Part shown: positions 9,593 through 17,815 of the stretch, in pieces
Layout: each line of letters starts with the position of its first letter
How positions within the stretch are numbered: the first letter of the stretch is position 1
Source of the DNA: Providencia burhodogranariea DSM 19968
Lineage (GTDB): Bacteria; Pseudomonadota; Gammaproteobacteria; Enterobacterales; Enterobacteriaceae
Direction: 5' to 3'
Assembly: GCF_000314855.2 (NCBI RefSeq)
Contig: NZ_KB233224.1
Location: forward strand, 144,950 to 208,949
Length of the DNA stretch: 64,000 bases
Notes under the pieces: generated by a model
What the model saw: the letters and a program-made list of their open reading frames with translations, nothing else
The model's database searches: none
What the model was told of the DNA's origin: nothing
Translations under genes and position numbers: made by a program

Positions 9593-10261
9593 ATGAGATT
9601 TTTTATTTGTTTTTTTATTTCAACAATAATAACCATTAATACAGCCTATGCTGGTGTGATAATTGGTGGCACTCGCGTTATTTACCTTGAAGGTAATAAA
9701 GATGTCAGTATTAGTGTACAAAATCCAGATAAAATCCCTTATTTAATTCAATCTTGGATAGAGGATGCACAAGGTGGTAAGCAATCGGACTTTACTATCA
9801 CACCGCCTCTATTCAGGTTGAATCAAGAAAAAACTAATGCATTAAGAATATTTTTAACAGAAAATAAATTACCGAACAATCAAGAGTCTCTATTTTGGTT
9901 AAATATTAAAACAATACCTGCAACTGAAAGAACTGAAAATTCATTGCAAATCGCTTTTAAAACTCAAATGAAGTTAATTTATCGCCCTGCATCGATTAAA
10001 AATGTCAACTTCGCTGAAGAGCAAAAGAAACTAGTATGGTCAAGAAATGGCAATGACGTTATTGTCAAAAACCCAACACCGTATTATATAAATTTTCAAA
10101 GTATTTCTTTTAATAGCAAGAAGGCAGATGATATTTCATATGTAGCACCTTTTCAATCGACCTCATTTAAAATTAATGATTCATCAGCACATGGCGTTAT
10201 TAAATGGGAAATTATTAATGATTATGGTTCTGCGGATATCACATCTGAAGTAAAAATATAA
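9593..10261 (+). CDS. Periplasmic fimbrial chaperone (PapD-like)
   Basis: 222 residues with a signal peptide of about 20 residues (ending TAYA). Two Ig-like domains are expected. The N-terminal region has the chaperone pattern GGTRVIYLEGNKDVSISVQN with conserved Arg in strand A1, and LFRLNQEKTNALRIF matches the P-P-hF-R-L region; the basic KTQMKLIYRP segment corresponds to the subunit-binding Lys region. It carries subunits through the periplasm to the usher by donor-strand complementation. GGTGA lies 7 bases before the ATG. Second gene of the operon. Confidence 0.93.
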   Translation: MRFFICFFISTIITINTAYAGVIIGGTRVIYLEGNKDVSISVQNPDKIPYLIQSWIEDAQGGKQSDFTITPPLFRLNQEKTNALRIFLTENKLPNNQESLFWLNIKTIPATERTENSLQIAFKTQMKLIYRPASIKNVNFAEEQKKLVWSRNGNDVIVKNPTPYYINFQSISFNSKKADDISYVAPFQSTSFKINDSSAHGVIKWEIINDYGSADITSEVKI

Positions 10262-10285
10262 ATTATTATAATTTTAGGTCTTCAC

Positions 10286-12784
10286 ATGAAAATAAATAAA
10301 ATATGCATAGGCCTATTTTTATCCTTAGGCTATATCAACGCTTTACACGCGGAAAAAGAAACTTATTTTGACCCTGACTTTCTTGAATTACCGAACAAAG
10401 AATCTATTGATTTATCACAGTTCGAGAATAATGAACAATCAGCGGGTCGTTACTATGTTGATATTTATGTGAATAGTAATTTAATTGGTGCTAAAAATTT
10501 AAATTTTAAAAAAAATAGCCATAGCTCTCTATTACCTTGTTTATCTATTGCTGACCTCAAAGAGTTTGGTATTAAAACCGCGGATTACCCTGCGCTACAA
10601 GATGGAAATGATCAGTGTGTTAATTTATCCGCGATTCCTGAAGCAAAAAGCGAGTTCGAATTTCACTCACAGCGTCTGTATTTAAATATCCCTCAAATTG
10701 CGCTCGATAAAAATCCACGTGGTTATGTTGATTTAGCAGATATTGATAATGGTGTTAATGCATTATTACTGAATTATAGCTACAGTGGATCTAAAACCTA
10801 TGACCGCAAAGGTGATGGGTCAAATAGTTCGTCTAATTATGTTAACTTACGACCAGGTTTTAATATTGGCGCTTGGCGGCTACGCAATTACACCACGTGG
10901 TCAAGCAGAGATGGAGAATCAAATAAATGGAATACGGTCTATACCTACGCCTCACGCAATATTAATAGTCTAAAAAGCCAAGTAACTCTAGGTGATAAAA
11001 TTACACCATCATTAGTATTTGATAGTGTGCCATTTCGTGGCGCTCAAATGGCTACAGATGATGATATGTACCCTGAAAGTCTACGTGGTTACGCTCCTGT
11101 TGTTCGTGGCATTGCGCGTAGTAACGCACAAATTACTATTAGGCAAAACGGTTATATTATTTATCAAACCGATATTGCCGCAGGTCCCTTTGAAATTTCT
11201 GATCTATACCCAACTGGCAGTAGCGGTGACCTATATGTCACGATTAAAGAGTCTAATGGTGGTGAACAATCACAAATTGTTCCTTTTGCTTCTTTACCCG
11301 TATTACAGCGGGAAGGTTATGTCTCTTATAGTGTAACTGGTGGGCAATATCGTTCTTACGATAGCCATGTTGATAAAACCAAATTTGGGCAATTCACCTT
11401 AATCTACGGATTACCTTACGGGCTTACGGCATATGGCGGAAGCCAATTTAGCGAAAACTACCAGTCGTATTCTATAGGCGCGGGACAAAACCTAGGACAA
11501 ATCGGCGCTATTTCAGTGGATATCACACAAGCCAATTCCACACTCAGTGATAATAAAAAATATCATGGGCAATCATATCGCTTTCGCTATAACAAAAATC
11601 TCAATGATATTGGTACGAATATCGCCTTAGCGGGTTATCGCTACTCGACTAATGATTTTTATAGTTTATCGGAAGTATTTGATAGTTACCGTGATACTAA
11701 CTATATACCAGAAATTGAGCGACGTCGTAATCGTGGTGAAATCACACTAAACCAAAATTTAGGAACTACTTATGGTTCGGTTTCTGCTGGCTATGTTAGT
11801 GAAGACTATTGGAATAGCAATCGCAAAACCCAATCTGCAACACTTGGTTATAATAATAGCTGGCAGGGAGTTAGTTATAGTCTGAATTACACTTATAACA
11901 AAAATACTCATAGTTACTCTTACATTTCCAGCCCTCAAAATAAAAATGATGATAACCATCTGTTTGCATTTTCAATTAGCATTCCATTTGCTCTGTTTGA
12001 GGATACTGCCTATATCAATATGAATAGCAGTAACAGTAGCCAAGGCGATAGCTCCGGTAATATTGGTGTATCCGCTTCACAACTCAATAATCGTTTAAAT
12101 TGGGGTATACAGCAGGGCTATACTAATAGAGGGCAAGGCGCATCAGGTAATCTTAATGCTTCCTATAAAGGACAGTATGGCGAGGTGTCAGGTGGTACAA
12201 GCTACAATAAAAATAACAATAATGTTTATTATGGCACTAACGGTAGCTTAGTCATACATTCCGGCGGTATTGTATTAGGCCAACAACTGGGGGAGACCGC
12301 TGCACTCGTCGAGATTCCGGATGCAAGTGGTGTACCTATCTCAAATCAAGCAGGAATCATTACCAATAACCAAGGCTACGCTTTAGTACCCTATATTACT
12401 GCTTATCGCAAAAATACCATTGATATTGATACCTCAGCACTACCTGAAAATACGGAAATGGAGTTGACCAGTCAAACAGTCGCGCCAAGTCGTGGTGCTC
12501 TTGCTAAAGCCAGTTTTGTTGCCAATGTCGGTTATCGTGCATTCATGGTTGTGACGTTTGCTGATGGCAAACCGATTCCTTTTGGTGCGCAAACTATTTT
12601 TGATGATAACAATAAGTTGAATGCCATGGTAGGTAATGATGGAGAGATTTATTTATCAGGTTTAGCTGAAAATGGCCGCTTTATTATTCAATATAACGAT
12701 AAACAGCAATGTCATGTAAATTATAATTTAGCAGGGTTACCTAATTATTTAGGTTTGTATAAAACGAGGGCTGTTTGCCAATAA
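10286..12784 (+). CDS. Outer-membrane fimbrial usher
   Basis: 832 residues. The signal peptide is about 22 residues (ending ALHA). An N-terminal periplasmic domain (FDPDFLELP), a 24-strand barrel with plug (RGYAPVVRGIARSNAQITIRQNG is the plug-region signature), and C-terminal domains with two Cys close to the end are all as in the PapC/FimD family. It is 24 bases after the chaperone gene and overlaps the search frame of the next gene. It assembles and secretes the pilus. Confidence 0.95.
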   Translation: MKINKICIGLFLSLGYINALHAEKETYFDPDFLELPNKESIDLSQFENNEQSAGRYYVDIYVNSNLIGAKNLNFKKNSHSSLLPCLSIADLKEFGIKTADYPALQDGNDQCVNLSAIPEAKSEFEFHSQRLYLNIPQIALDKNPRGYVDLADIDNGVNALLLNYSYSGSKTYDRKGDGSNSSSNYVNLRPGFNIGAWRLRNYTTWSSRDGESNKWNTVYTYASRNINSLKSQVTLGDKITPSLVFDSVPFRGAQMATDDDMYPESLRGYAPVVRGIARSNAQITIRQNGYIIYQTDIAAGPFEISDLYPTGSSGDLYVTIKESNGGEQSQIVPFASLPVLQREGYVSYSVTGGQYRSYDSHVDKTKFGQFTLIYGLPYGLTAYGGSQFSENYQSYSIGAGQNLGQIGAISVDITQANSTLSDNKKYHGQSYRFRYNKNLNDIGTNIALAGYRYSTNDFYSLSEVFDSYRDTNYIPEIERRRNRGEITLNQNLGTTYGSVSAGYVSEDYWNSNRKTQSATLGYNNSWQGVSYSLNYTYNKNTHSYSYISSPQNKNDDNHLFAFSISIPFALFEDTAYINMNSSNSSQGDSSGNIGVSASQLNNRLNWGIQQGYTNRGQGASGNLNASYKGQYGEVSGGTSYNKNNNNVYYGTNGSLVIHSGGIVLGQQLGETAALVEIPDASGVPISNQAGIITNNQGYALVPYITAYRKNTIDIDTSALPENTEMELTSQTVAPSRGALAKASFVANVGYRAFMVVTFADGKPIPFGAQTIFDDNNKLNAMVGNDGEIYLSGLAENGRFIIQYNDKQQCHVNYNLAGLPNYLGLYKTRAVCQ

Positions 12785-12795
12785 TCGAGATAAAT

Positions 12796-13770
12796 ATGAT
12801 GAACAAAATAATTTATAAATTAGCGGCGATAACGGGATGCCTATTTTTATATTCAGGATATATTAATGCGGCTTGTGTTCAAAATCCAAGCTTTAATAAT
12901 ATACAGTCAAGTCTCCCATCAAGAACATACACTATCCAATATGATGATGTTTCAGTAAAAAATTTGGATACTATCACTGTATCCTATGGCCCTGGATCCC
13001 TAACTTCACATAGCACTGGAAATAGTACCTGTGGTAGCTCCTACCTAAGAGGAGATTATTTAAATGGCTGGATACCAGATACGAATAAAATTGCTAAAAC
13101 CAATATTTCAGGAATTGGCATCACCATTCAAACAGCTGGTATCGGTGATTTCAATACTAGCTTTGGCCCAGCAGCAAATAGCTGGACGGTTAATGGTACG
13201 AATTGGACTGTAGTCATTAAAAAAACGGGAGCAGTCACACAATCAGGGACGCTAAATTCAGGCACTGTTGCTAGGCTTACTCAAACTAATACTATACCGA
13301 GTAACTCAACATGGAATTTAGCAACTTTGAACATTCCAGCTAATGCAATTAAAATTAATGTTGTTAATTGTTCAATCAAAAATGAAAATATAAAAATTAA
13401 TATGGGTGATTGGTATGATACTCAATTTAAAAATATTGGTGATATAAGCACTAATGTCGACATTCCGATTACACTTAGTTGTTTAGCAGGAACTAACATT
13501 AAAGCAACAATTACTAGTACTTCTGGTTATATTAATGCAGCTCAAGGGCAACTCGCTTTATCAGGGACAAATAAAGCAACAGGTATCGCAATTCAACTTG
13601 TAGATAAAAATAACACACCAATCCCTTTAAATACTAAAAATACTATCGTAAATAATACACCTGCGGGTGATTATATTTTTGGTTGGAAGGCTCGTTATAT
13701 TAAAACTGCAAACACTATTACTCCAGGTTCTGCCAATGCGACCGCAACAGTTAATGTGCGTTATGAATAG
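12796..13770 (+). CDS. Two-domain tip adhesin of the fimbria
   Basis: 324 residues from the ATG at 12796 (12799 is equally possible). An in-frame TTG at 12775 overlaps the usher stop and is unlikely. The signal peptide ends near residue 25. The protein is about twice the length of a pilin: an N-terminal domain of about 170 residues with Cys pairs and no obvious homology, then a C-terminal pilin domain (residues 180-324, with NCSIKNENI, SCLAG and the penultimate Tyr VRYE). This is the FimH/MrpH plan, an N-terminal receptor-binding domain joined to a pilin domain. The ligand is unknown. Confidence 0.82.
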   Translation: MMNKIIYKLAAITGCLFLYSGYINAACVQNPSFNNIQSSLPSRTYTIQYDDVSVKNLDTITVSYGPGSLTSHSTGNSTCGSSYLRGDYLNGWIPDTNKIAKTNISGIGITIQTAGIGDFNTSFGPAANSWTVNGTNWTVVIKKTGAVTQSGTLNSGTVARLTQTNTIPSNSTWNLATLNIPANAIKINVVNCSIKNENIKINMGDWYDTQFKNIGDISTNVDIPITLSCLAGTNIKATITSTSGYINAAQGQLALSGTNKATGIAIQLVDKNNTPIPLNTKNTIVNNTPAGDYIFGWKARYIKTANTITPGSANATATVNVRYE

Positions 13771-13779
13771 GAGTTTAAA

Positions 13780-14292
13780 ATGAAAAAGCCACTTATTAGT
13801 TTATTATTAATACATATTTCATTGATACCTTTAACATCAAAGGCAGAAACAAATATTACTTTAGATTTCTCTGGTAATATTAAAGCTGCTAGCTGTAATA
13901 TTACGGGCGGGAATAATATTAATATTGATTTAGAACGTATTCCTGTTGATTTATTTAATACTCCCCAAAGTGGATCTGAGTGGCATGATTTTAATATTAA
14001 TTTAACTAACTGCTCATCATCAATTAATCAGGTTAAGTTAACTTTCAGTGGCGCAGCTGATACAGGTGATCTAGATAGCCTCTATAAAAATCAAGGTACG
14101 GCAACGAATATAGCTGTACAACTACAAAATGGGGATGGATCGATTCCTTTAGGTAATCAAAAAATATTGACCGCAAGTGTCACCAATCAAGAGGCAACCA
14201 TCCCTTTACGAACGCGTGCTTTTTCCGTTTCAGGTAATGCGATCCCAGGGTCAATATCAGCCAATATTACAGCAACTATTACTTATCTATAA
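13780..14292 (+). CDS. Minor fimbrial subunit
   Basis: 170 residues with a signal peptide ending near residue 22 (TSKA). The pilin core is seen from the Cys39 region (IKAASCNITG), the second Cys (NLTNCSSS) and a C-terminal TATITYL strand with penultimate Tyr. AGGAG precedes the ATG by 8 bases and the gene follows the adhesin by 9 bases. It probably forms the tip adaptor or a terminator subunit; which cannot be told. Confidence 0.85.
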   Translation: MKKPLISLLLIHISLIPLTSKAETNITLDFSGNIKAASCNITGGNNINIDLERIPVDLFNTPQSGSEWHDFNINLTNCSSSINQVKLTFSGAADTGDLDSLYKNQGTATNIAVQLQNGDGSIPLGNQKILTASVTNQEATIPLRTRAFSVSGNAIPGSISANITATITYL

Positions 14293-14302
14293 AGGCGATA
14301 TT

Positions 14303-14800
14303 ATGAAACACATTACCATTTTATTTTCACTGTTAATTTACTCTGCATTTACATCAGCCGATGCAGTTAATATTAATGTTTCAGGTTATGTTGCTGCGAT
14401 GCCATGTGAAATTGAAAGAAATAATTACTCTATTGATTTAAAAAAGGTCAATGCATGGAATATTAGAGATAGCCAAGTTTCACCTTGGGTCGATTTTTCG
14501 ATTAAATTTAAAAACTGTCCCACAAAAACAACACAAGTAATTATGACGATTACTGGTACTAGTGATTTAATCAATGGTGACTATTTTATCAATACGGGTA
14601 CATCAAAAAATTCCGCATTGAATTTAGTCAATACATTAAATAAAACATTGATAAAAAATGGTACAAAAATAATAGTAGCTGTAGATAATAACAGTCGTAG
14701 TGTCGAAATTCCACTTTCTGCAAGAATTGTCGGTTATGGTAACGGAATGAGTGTAGGAACATTTAGAAGTCATGTTGAGTTTACATTACTTTACAATTAA
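14303..14800 (+). CDS. Minor fimbrial subunit
   Basis: 165 residues from the ATG at 14303, which is 10 bases after the previous stop. A longer frame from 14177 overlaps the preceding gene and lacks a signal peptide, so it is rejected. The signal peptide is about 20 residues, the first Cys is at 35 (AAMPCEIE), the second in FKNCPTK, and the end FTLLYN has the penultimate Tyr. It is paralogous to the gene before it. Confidence 0.85.
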   Translation: MKHITILFSLLIYSAFTSADAVNINVSGYVAAMPCEIERNNYSIDLKKVNAWNIRDSQVSPWVDFSIKFKNCPTKTTQVIMTITGTSDLINGDYFINTGTSKNSALNLVNTLNKTLIKNGTKIIVAVDNNSRSVEIPLSARIVGYGNGMSVGTFRSHVEFTLLYN

Positions 14801-14878
14801 TTTTTATTTAGAGAAAAATTAAGTCTCTAATGAAAGAGGGAGATTAATTTTATTTTTCTCTATCAAGGGGAATATACT

Positions 14879-15142
14879 ATGCCTAATTATTATCCTATTT
14901 CGAAGATAATAGGAAAAAAAATCACCTACTATCGAAAAATGAAGGGAATATCATTAACCGAACTCGCTAAAGTTACCGGAGTAAGTGAACAACAACAGTC
15001 AAGATACGAAAGAGGTATTAATAGAATAAACTTACATAGGCTAAGTTTATATGCTGATTATTTTAATATTAATCTCAGTGAGTTTTTTATATTAAATGAA
15101 ATTGAAATTGATGAAATTAATAATATTGATGTTATTAAATGA
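14879..15142 (+). CDS. MrpJ-like fimbria-associated XRE regulator 1
   Basis: 87 residues, an XRE/Cro-type helix-turn-helix protein. The recognition-helix region reads GVSEQQQSRYERG, which is the MrpJ-paralogue signature (S-x-Q-Q-x-SRYE) known from fimbrial operons of Proteus mirabilis. MrpJ represses flhDC and so switches cells from swimming to adherence while fimbriae are made. AAGGGGAA lies before the ATG. It is the seventh gene of the operon and precedes a second paralogue. The role in this organism is inferred from the family. Confidence 0.82.
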   Translation: MPNYYPISKIIGKKITYYRKMKGISLTELAKVTGVSEQQQSRYERGINRINLHRLSLYADYFNINLSEFFILNEIEIDEINNIDVIK

Positions 15143-15210
15143 TGATTTTTGAATTACGTCTCAGTAATCGTCATTAGTTATATGAAATAATTATAATGAG
15201 GTTCAATAAC

Positions 15211-15495
15211 ATGCATAAAAATATATCTAAAACTGTTGGTTTAAAAATACGAATATTGCGGGAAAGACATGGAATGACAGGTAAAGAACTGAGTCTTCTT
15301 TTAGGAATTAGCCAACAACACCAATCTCGCTATGAAAATGGGGACGTTAATATTCATGTTGAAACGATCTATTATCTAACTCAGATATTTGATATAAAAC
15401 CTGATTATTTTTTTTCTGAATCCATATTAACTAATGAAAATAACATTCAAATCAATAAATCAAAAACCTATTATCAAGCTGAAACAATTATTTAA
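15211..15495 (+). CDS. MrpJ-like fimbria-associated XRE regulator 2
   Basis: 94 residues from the ATG at 15211. The upstream in-frame ATG at 15196 overlaps the GAGG (15198-15201) that serves 15211, so the shorter start is chosen. The helix-turn-helix carries LGISQQHQSRYENG, again the MrpJ-type signature. It shares domain plan with the previous gene but the sequence is well diverged, so the pair is probably not a recent duplication. It may regulate motility or the operon itself. Confidence 0.8.
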   Translation: MHKNISKTVGLKIRILRERHGMTGKELSLLLGISQQHQSRYENGDVNIHVETIYYLTQIFDIKPDYFFSESILTNENNIQINKSKTYYQAETII

Positions 15496-15530
15496 TGGTT
15501 AACAAATATATTCCCCAGAATAAGATTATT

Positions 15531-15564
15531 ATAGGTATTGATGCTGTATTGCATCAGTACCTAT
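15531..15564. terminator. Terminator between the fimbrial operon and ampR
   Basis: A stem of 14 pairs (ATAGGTATTGATGC with GCATCAGTACCTAT, one G-U) and a 6-base loop. It overlaps the ampR stop codon at 15561-15563 and serves both convergent transcripts. Confidence 0.82.
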
Positions 15565-16445
15565 CCTTGTGATTTAACCTCGGTGAGTAACCAATTATGG
15601 AACGTTGCCATAGCTGGAGTTATTGGACGAGATTTTAAACGGCTAAGCCAATAACCCCCAAGAGTTACACTAATATCGAAGGGTTTTACTAATATACCTG
15701 CGCTAAGCTCATGCTCAAACATACAACTTGGCGCAAGCGCCACACCATCCGTTAATAGTGCAGCTTCCACCATCAGACGTGAGGAATCAAATACTGGACC
15801 TTTCACTCTCCACGGATCTAGTTTTGCTGCAATTTGCCATTTTTCCCATTCATCCTTACGATAAGAGCGCATTAAACATTGCTCTTTTAAATCTATCGGA
15901 TCGATAAGTTGGTTAGCTACTTTTTCTGAACAGAGTACCGAGTGCGCTGCTAAAAATAATGCCGTATTATCCGTTAGTGACCACATCCCATCCCCAAAAC
16001 GGATCGCAAAATCAACACCTTCAGCCGCTAAATTGACTACGTTATTATGGGTCATAATACGTAAGTCAATATAGGGATAAAGCTCAGCAAAAACAGATAA
16101 ACGCGGTAGTAACCAGCCTACCGCAAAGGTTCCGACAACAGAGATACTCAAAACTTCATGATAATGACCATCTTCAAATTGTTGAAGCAATGACTCTATT
16201 TGGTCGAATGAACGACTTAATACAGGAAGCAATGCAAGCCCTTCATCTGTTAGCGCTAATCCTCTAGGAAGTCGAGTAAATAATACCAATCCAAGTTGAT
16301 CTTCAAGTAAACGCACCTGCTGGCTAACGGCGGCTTGAGTAACATTCAATTCAAGACCTGCGCGTGTAAAACTCAGATGTCTAGCGGAGGCTTCAAACGC
16401 ACGTAACGCATTTAGAGGAAGGCGGTAACGATAATTCCCTGACAT
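15561..16445 (-). CDS. ampR: LysR-type regulator AmpR
   Basis: 294 residues. The winged helix is at the N-terminus (LPLNALRAFEASARHLSFTRAG, then QAAVSQQVRLLEDQLG) followed by an effector-binding domain that contains AmpR-typical segments (VVGTFAVGWLLPRL, MTHNNVVNLAAEGVDFAIRFG, RSYRKDEW). In this family UDP-MurNAc-pentapeptide keeps AmpR as a repressor, and anhydro-muropeptides released by beta-lactams turn it into an activator. It is divergent from ampC with 183 bases between them, the standard inducible arrangement. Confidence 0.93.
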   Translation of the reverse strand: MSGNYRYRLPLNALRAFEASARHLSFTRAGLELNVTQAAVSQQVRLLEDQLGLVLFTRLPRGLALTDEGLALLPVLSRSFDQIESLLQQFEDGHYHEVLSISVVGTFAVGWLLPRLSVFAELYPYIDLRIMTHNNVVNLAAEGVDFAIRFGDGMWSLTDNTALFLAAHSVLCSEKVANQLIDPIDLKEQCLMRSYRKDEWEKWQIAAKLDPWRVKGPVFDSSRLMVEAALLTDGVALAPSCMFEHELSAGILVKPFDISVTLGGYWLSRLKSRPITPAMATFHNWLLTEVKSQG

Positions 16446-16514
16446 AAGTTTTTCTTTTACCTCATCGAATTTTATATCGTTTCAAATAAAAAAATAAAAT
16501 AGGCATACTCTTTC

Positions 16515-16551
16515 CTCAGAATGATTCCATATAGAAATAATCGATTCTGAG
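16515..16551. promoter_or_regulatory. Inverted repeat in the ampR-ampC intergenic region
   Basis: CTCAGAAT at 16515-16522 is matched by ATTCTGAG at 16544-16551, and the match extends to GATT with one bulged base. The spacer is 21 bases. It lies in the middle of the 183-base divergent promoter region. An AmpR operator is plausible, but the arms do not show an obvious T-N11-A core. Confidence 0.45.
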
Positions 16552-16628
16552 ACCTATTTAAAATCGGTAAAACAGCATACCTGAATTTCATCAGCAATAA
16601 CTAAAACTTTTACTTTAATGGATACTCT

Positions 16629-17771
16629 ATGAAAAATTTTTTTCGTCAGGGGCAGCTTTTTATCGCCTTGGGTTTAGCATTTACATCAATTTCGGCCTCT
16701 GCACTGACACAAAAGGAAGTCGATGGAATCATTAGACCTTTGATGAAGCAAGAACAGATTCCGGGTATGTCTGTGGCTATTTCAATTGATGGTAAACAAG
16801 AAATTTACCACTATGGTATTCAGTCGACACAAACCAAAGTGCCGATTACCGACAGAACATTGTATGAGATAGGCTCGTTATCAAAAACGTTCACGGCAAC
16901 TCTTGCTGCCTATGCCCAAACTCAAGGTAAACTGGATTTTGCAAAGAAAGTCAGTGACTATTTACCTGAATTAAAAGATAGCGCTTTTGATCATATTAGT
17001 ATTATGAATCTAGCAACTCATACTTCAGGACTATCATTATTTGTACCTAAAGGCGTAGTAACCAGCACTCAATTAATGGACTATTTTCACCATTGGATCC
17101 CAGAAAAAACGATTGGCCAATATCGTTCCTATTCCAATCTAGGTACCGGACTACTGGGTATCGTGGCAGCAAAACAACTCAATATGCCTTTTTCTCAAGC
17201 GATGGAGAAGCTAATGCTACCTTCATTGGGTCTGAAACATACCTATATTCATGTCCCGAAAAACCAAGAAGAATATTATGCTCAAGGTTATAATAAGCAG
17301 AACCAACCCGTTAGAGTGACGCCAGACATTTTAGATGCGGAAGCTTATGGGTTGAAATCGAATGCTAAAGACTTAATCCGCTATTTAGAAATTAATATGC
17401 AGATGACCAAAGTCGCCAAATCTTGGCAGGAAGCGGTTGAAGATACCCATACGGGCATCTATTTAACCGATTCCTATATTCAAGCGATGATGTGGGAAAG
17501 CTATCCATGGCCAGTATCCCTTCCTCAATTATTGCAAGGGAACCGTGATGATATGGCATTGCAGCCACAAAAAGTGGAGTTAATACAACCACCTTTACCG
17601 CCTGAAACACGTGCCTTATATAATAAAACGGGTTCTACTAACGGCTTTGCATCTTATGCCGTATTTATCCCTGAAGAGAAAATTGCCATCGTGATATTGG
17701 CAAATAAATGGTATCCAATACCACAGCGCGTCACTGCCACTTATCAGTTACTCGAAAAAATAGATCGTTAA
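16629..17771 (+). CDS. ampC: Class C beta-lactamase AmpC
   Basis: 380 residues with a signal peptide ending near residue 25 (ISASA). Catalytic motifs are complete: S83-L-S-K86 (active Ser83 in precursor numbering), Y168-S-N170, and K333-T-G335. It is a periplasmic serine cephalosporinase that hydrolyses cephalosporins and penicillins. Expression should be inducible through the adjacent divergent ampR. A chromosomal AmpC is normal for Providencia. No insertion sequence or obvious promoter-strengthening element is present upstream. Confidence 0.95.
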   Translation: MKNFFRQGQLFIALGLAFTSISASALTQKEVDGIIRPLMKQEQIPGMSVAISIDGKQEIYHYGIQSTQTKVPITDRTLYEIGSLSKTFTATLAAYAQTQGKLDFAKKVSDYLPELKDSAFDHISIMNLATHTSGLSLFVPKGVVTSTQLMDYFHHWIPEKTIGQYRSYSNLGTGLLGIVAAKQLNMPFSQAMEKLMLPSLGLKHTYIHVPKNQEEYYAQGYNKQNQPVRVTPDILDAEAYGLKSNAKDLIRYLEINMQMTKVAKSWQEAVEDTHTGIYLTDSYIQAMMWESYPWPVSLPQLLQGNRDDMALQPQKVELIQPPLPPETRALYNKTGSTNGFASYAVFIPEEKIAIVILANKWYPIPQRVTATYQLLEKIDR

Positions 17772-17815
17772 TGATGATTAGTGGCTCCGGTATTAATTAC
17801 AGAGCCATTATCAAT

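Noticed and set aside
14177-14302. Long N-terminal extension of the last minor pilin
   Set aside because: It overlaps the preceding gene and would remove the signal peptide; the ATG at 14303 gives a normal pilin precursor.
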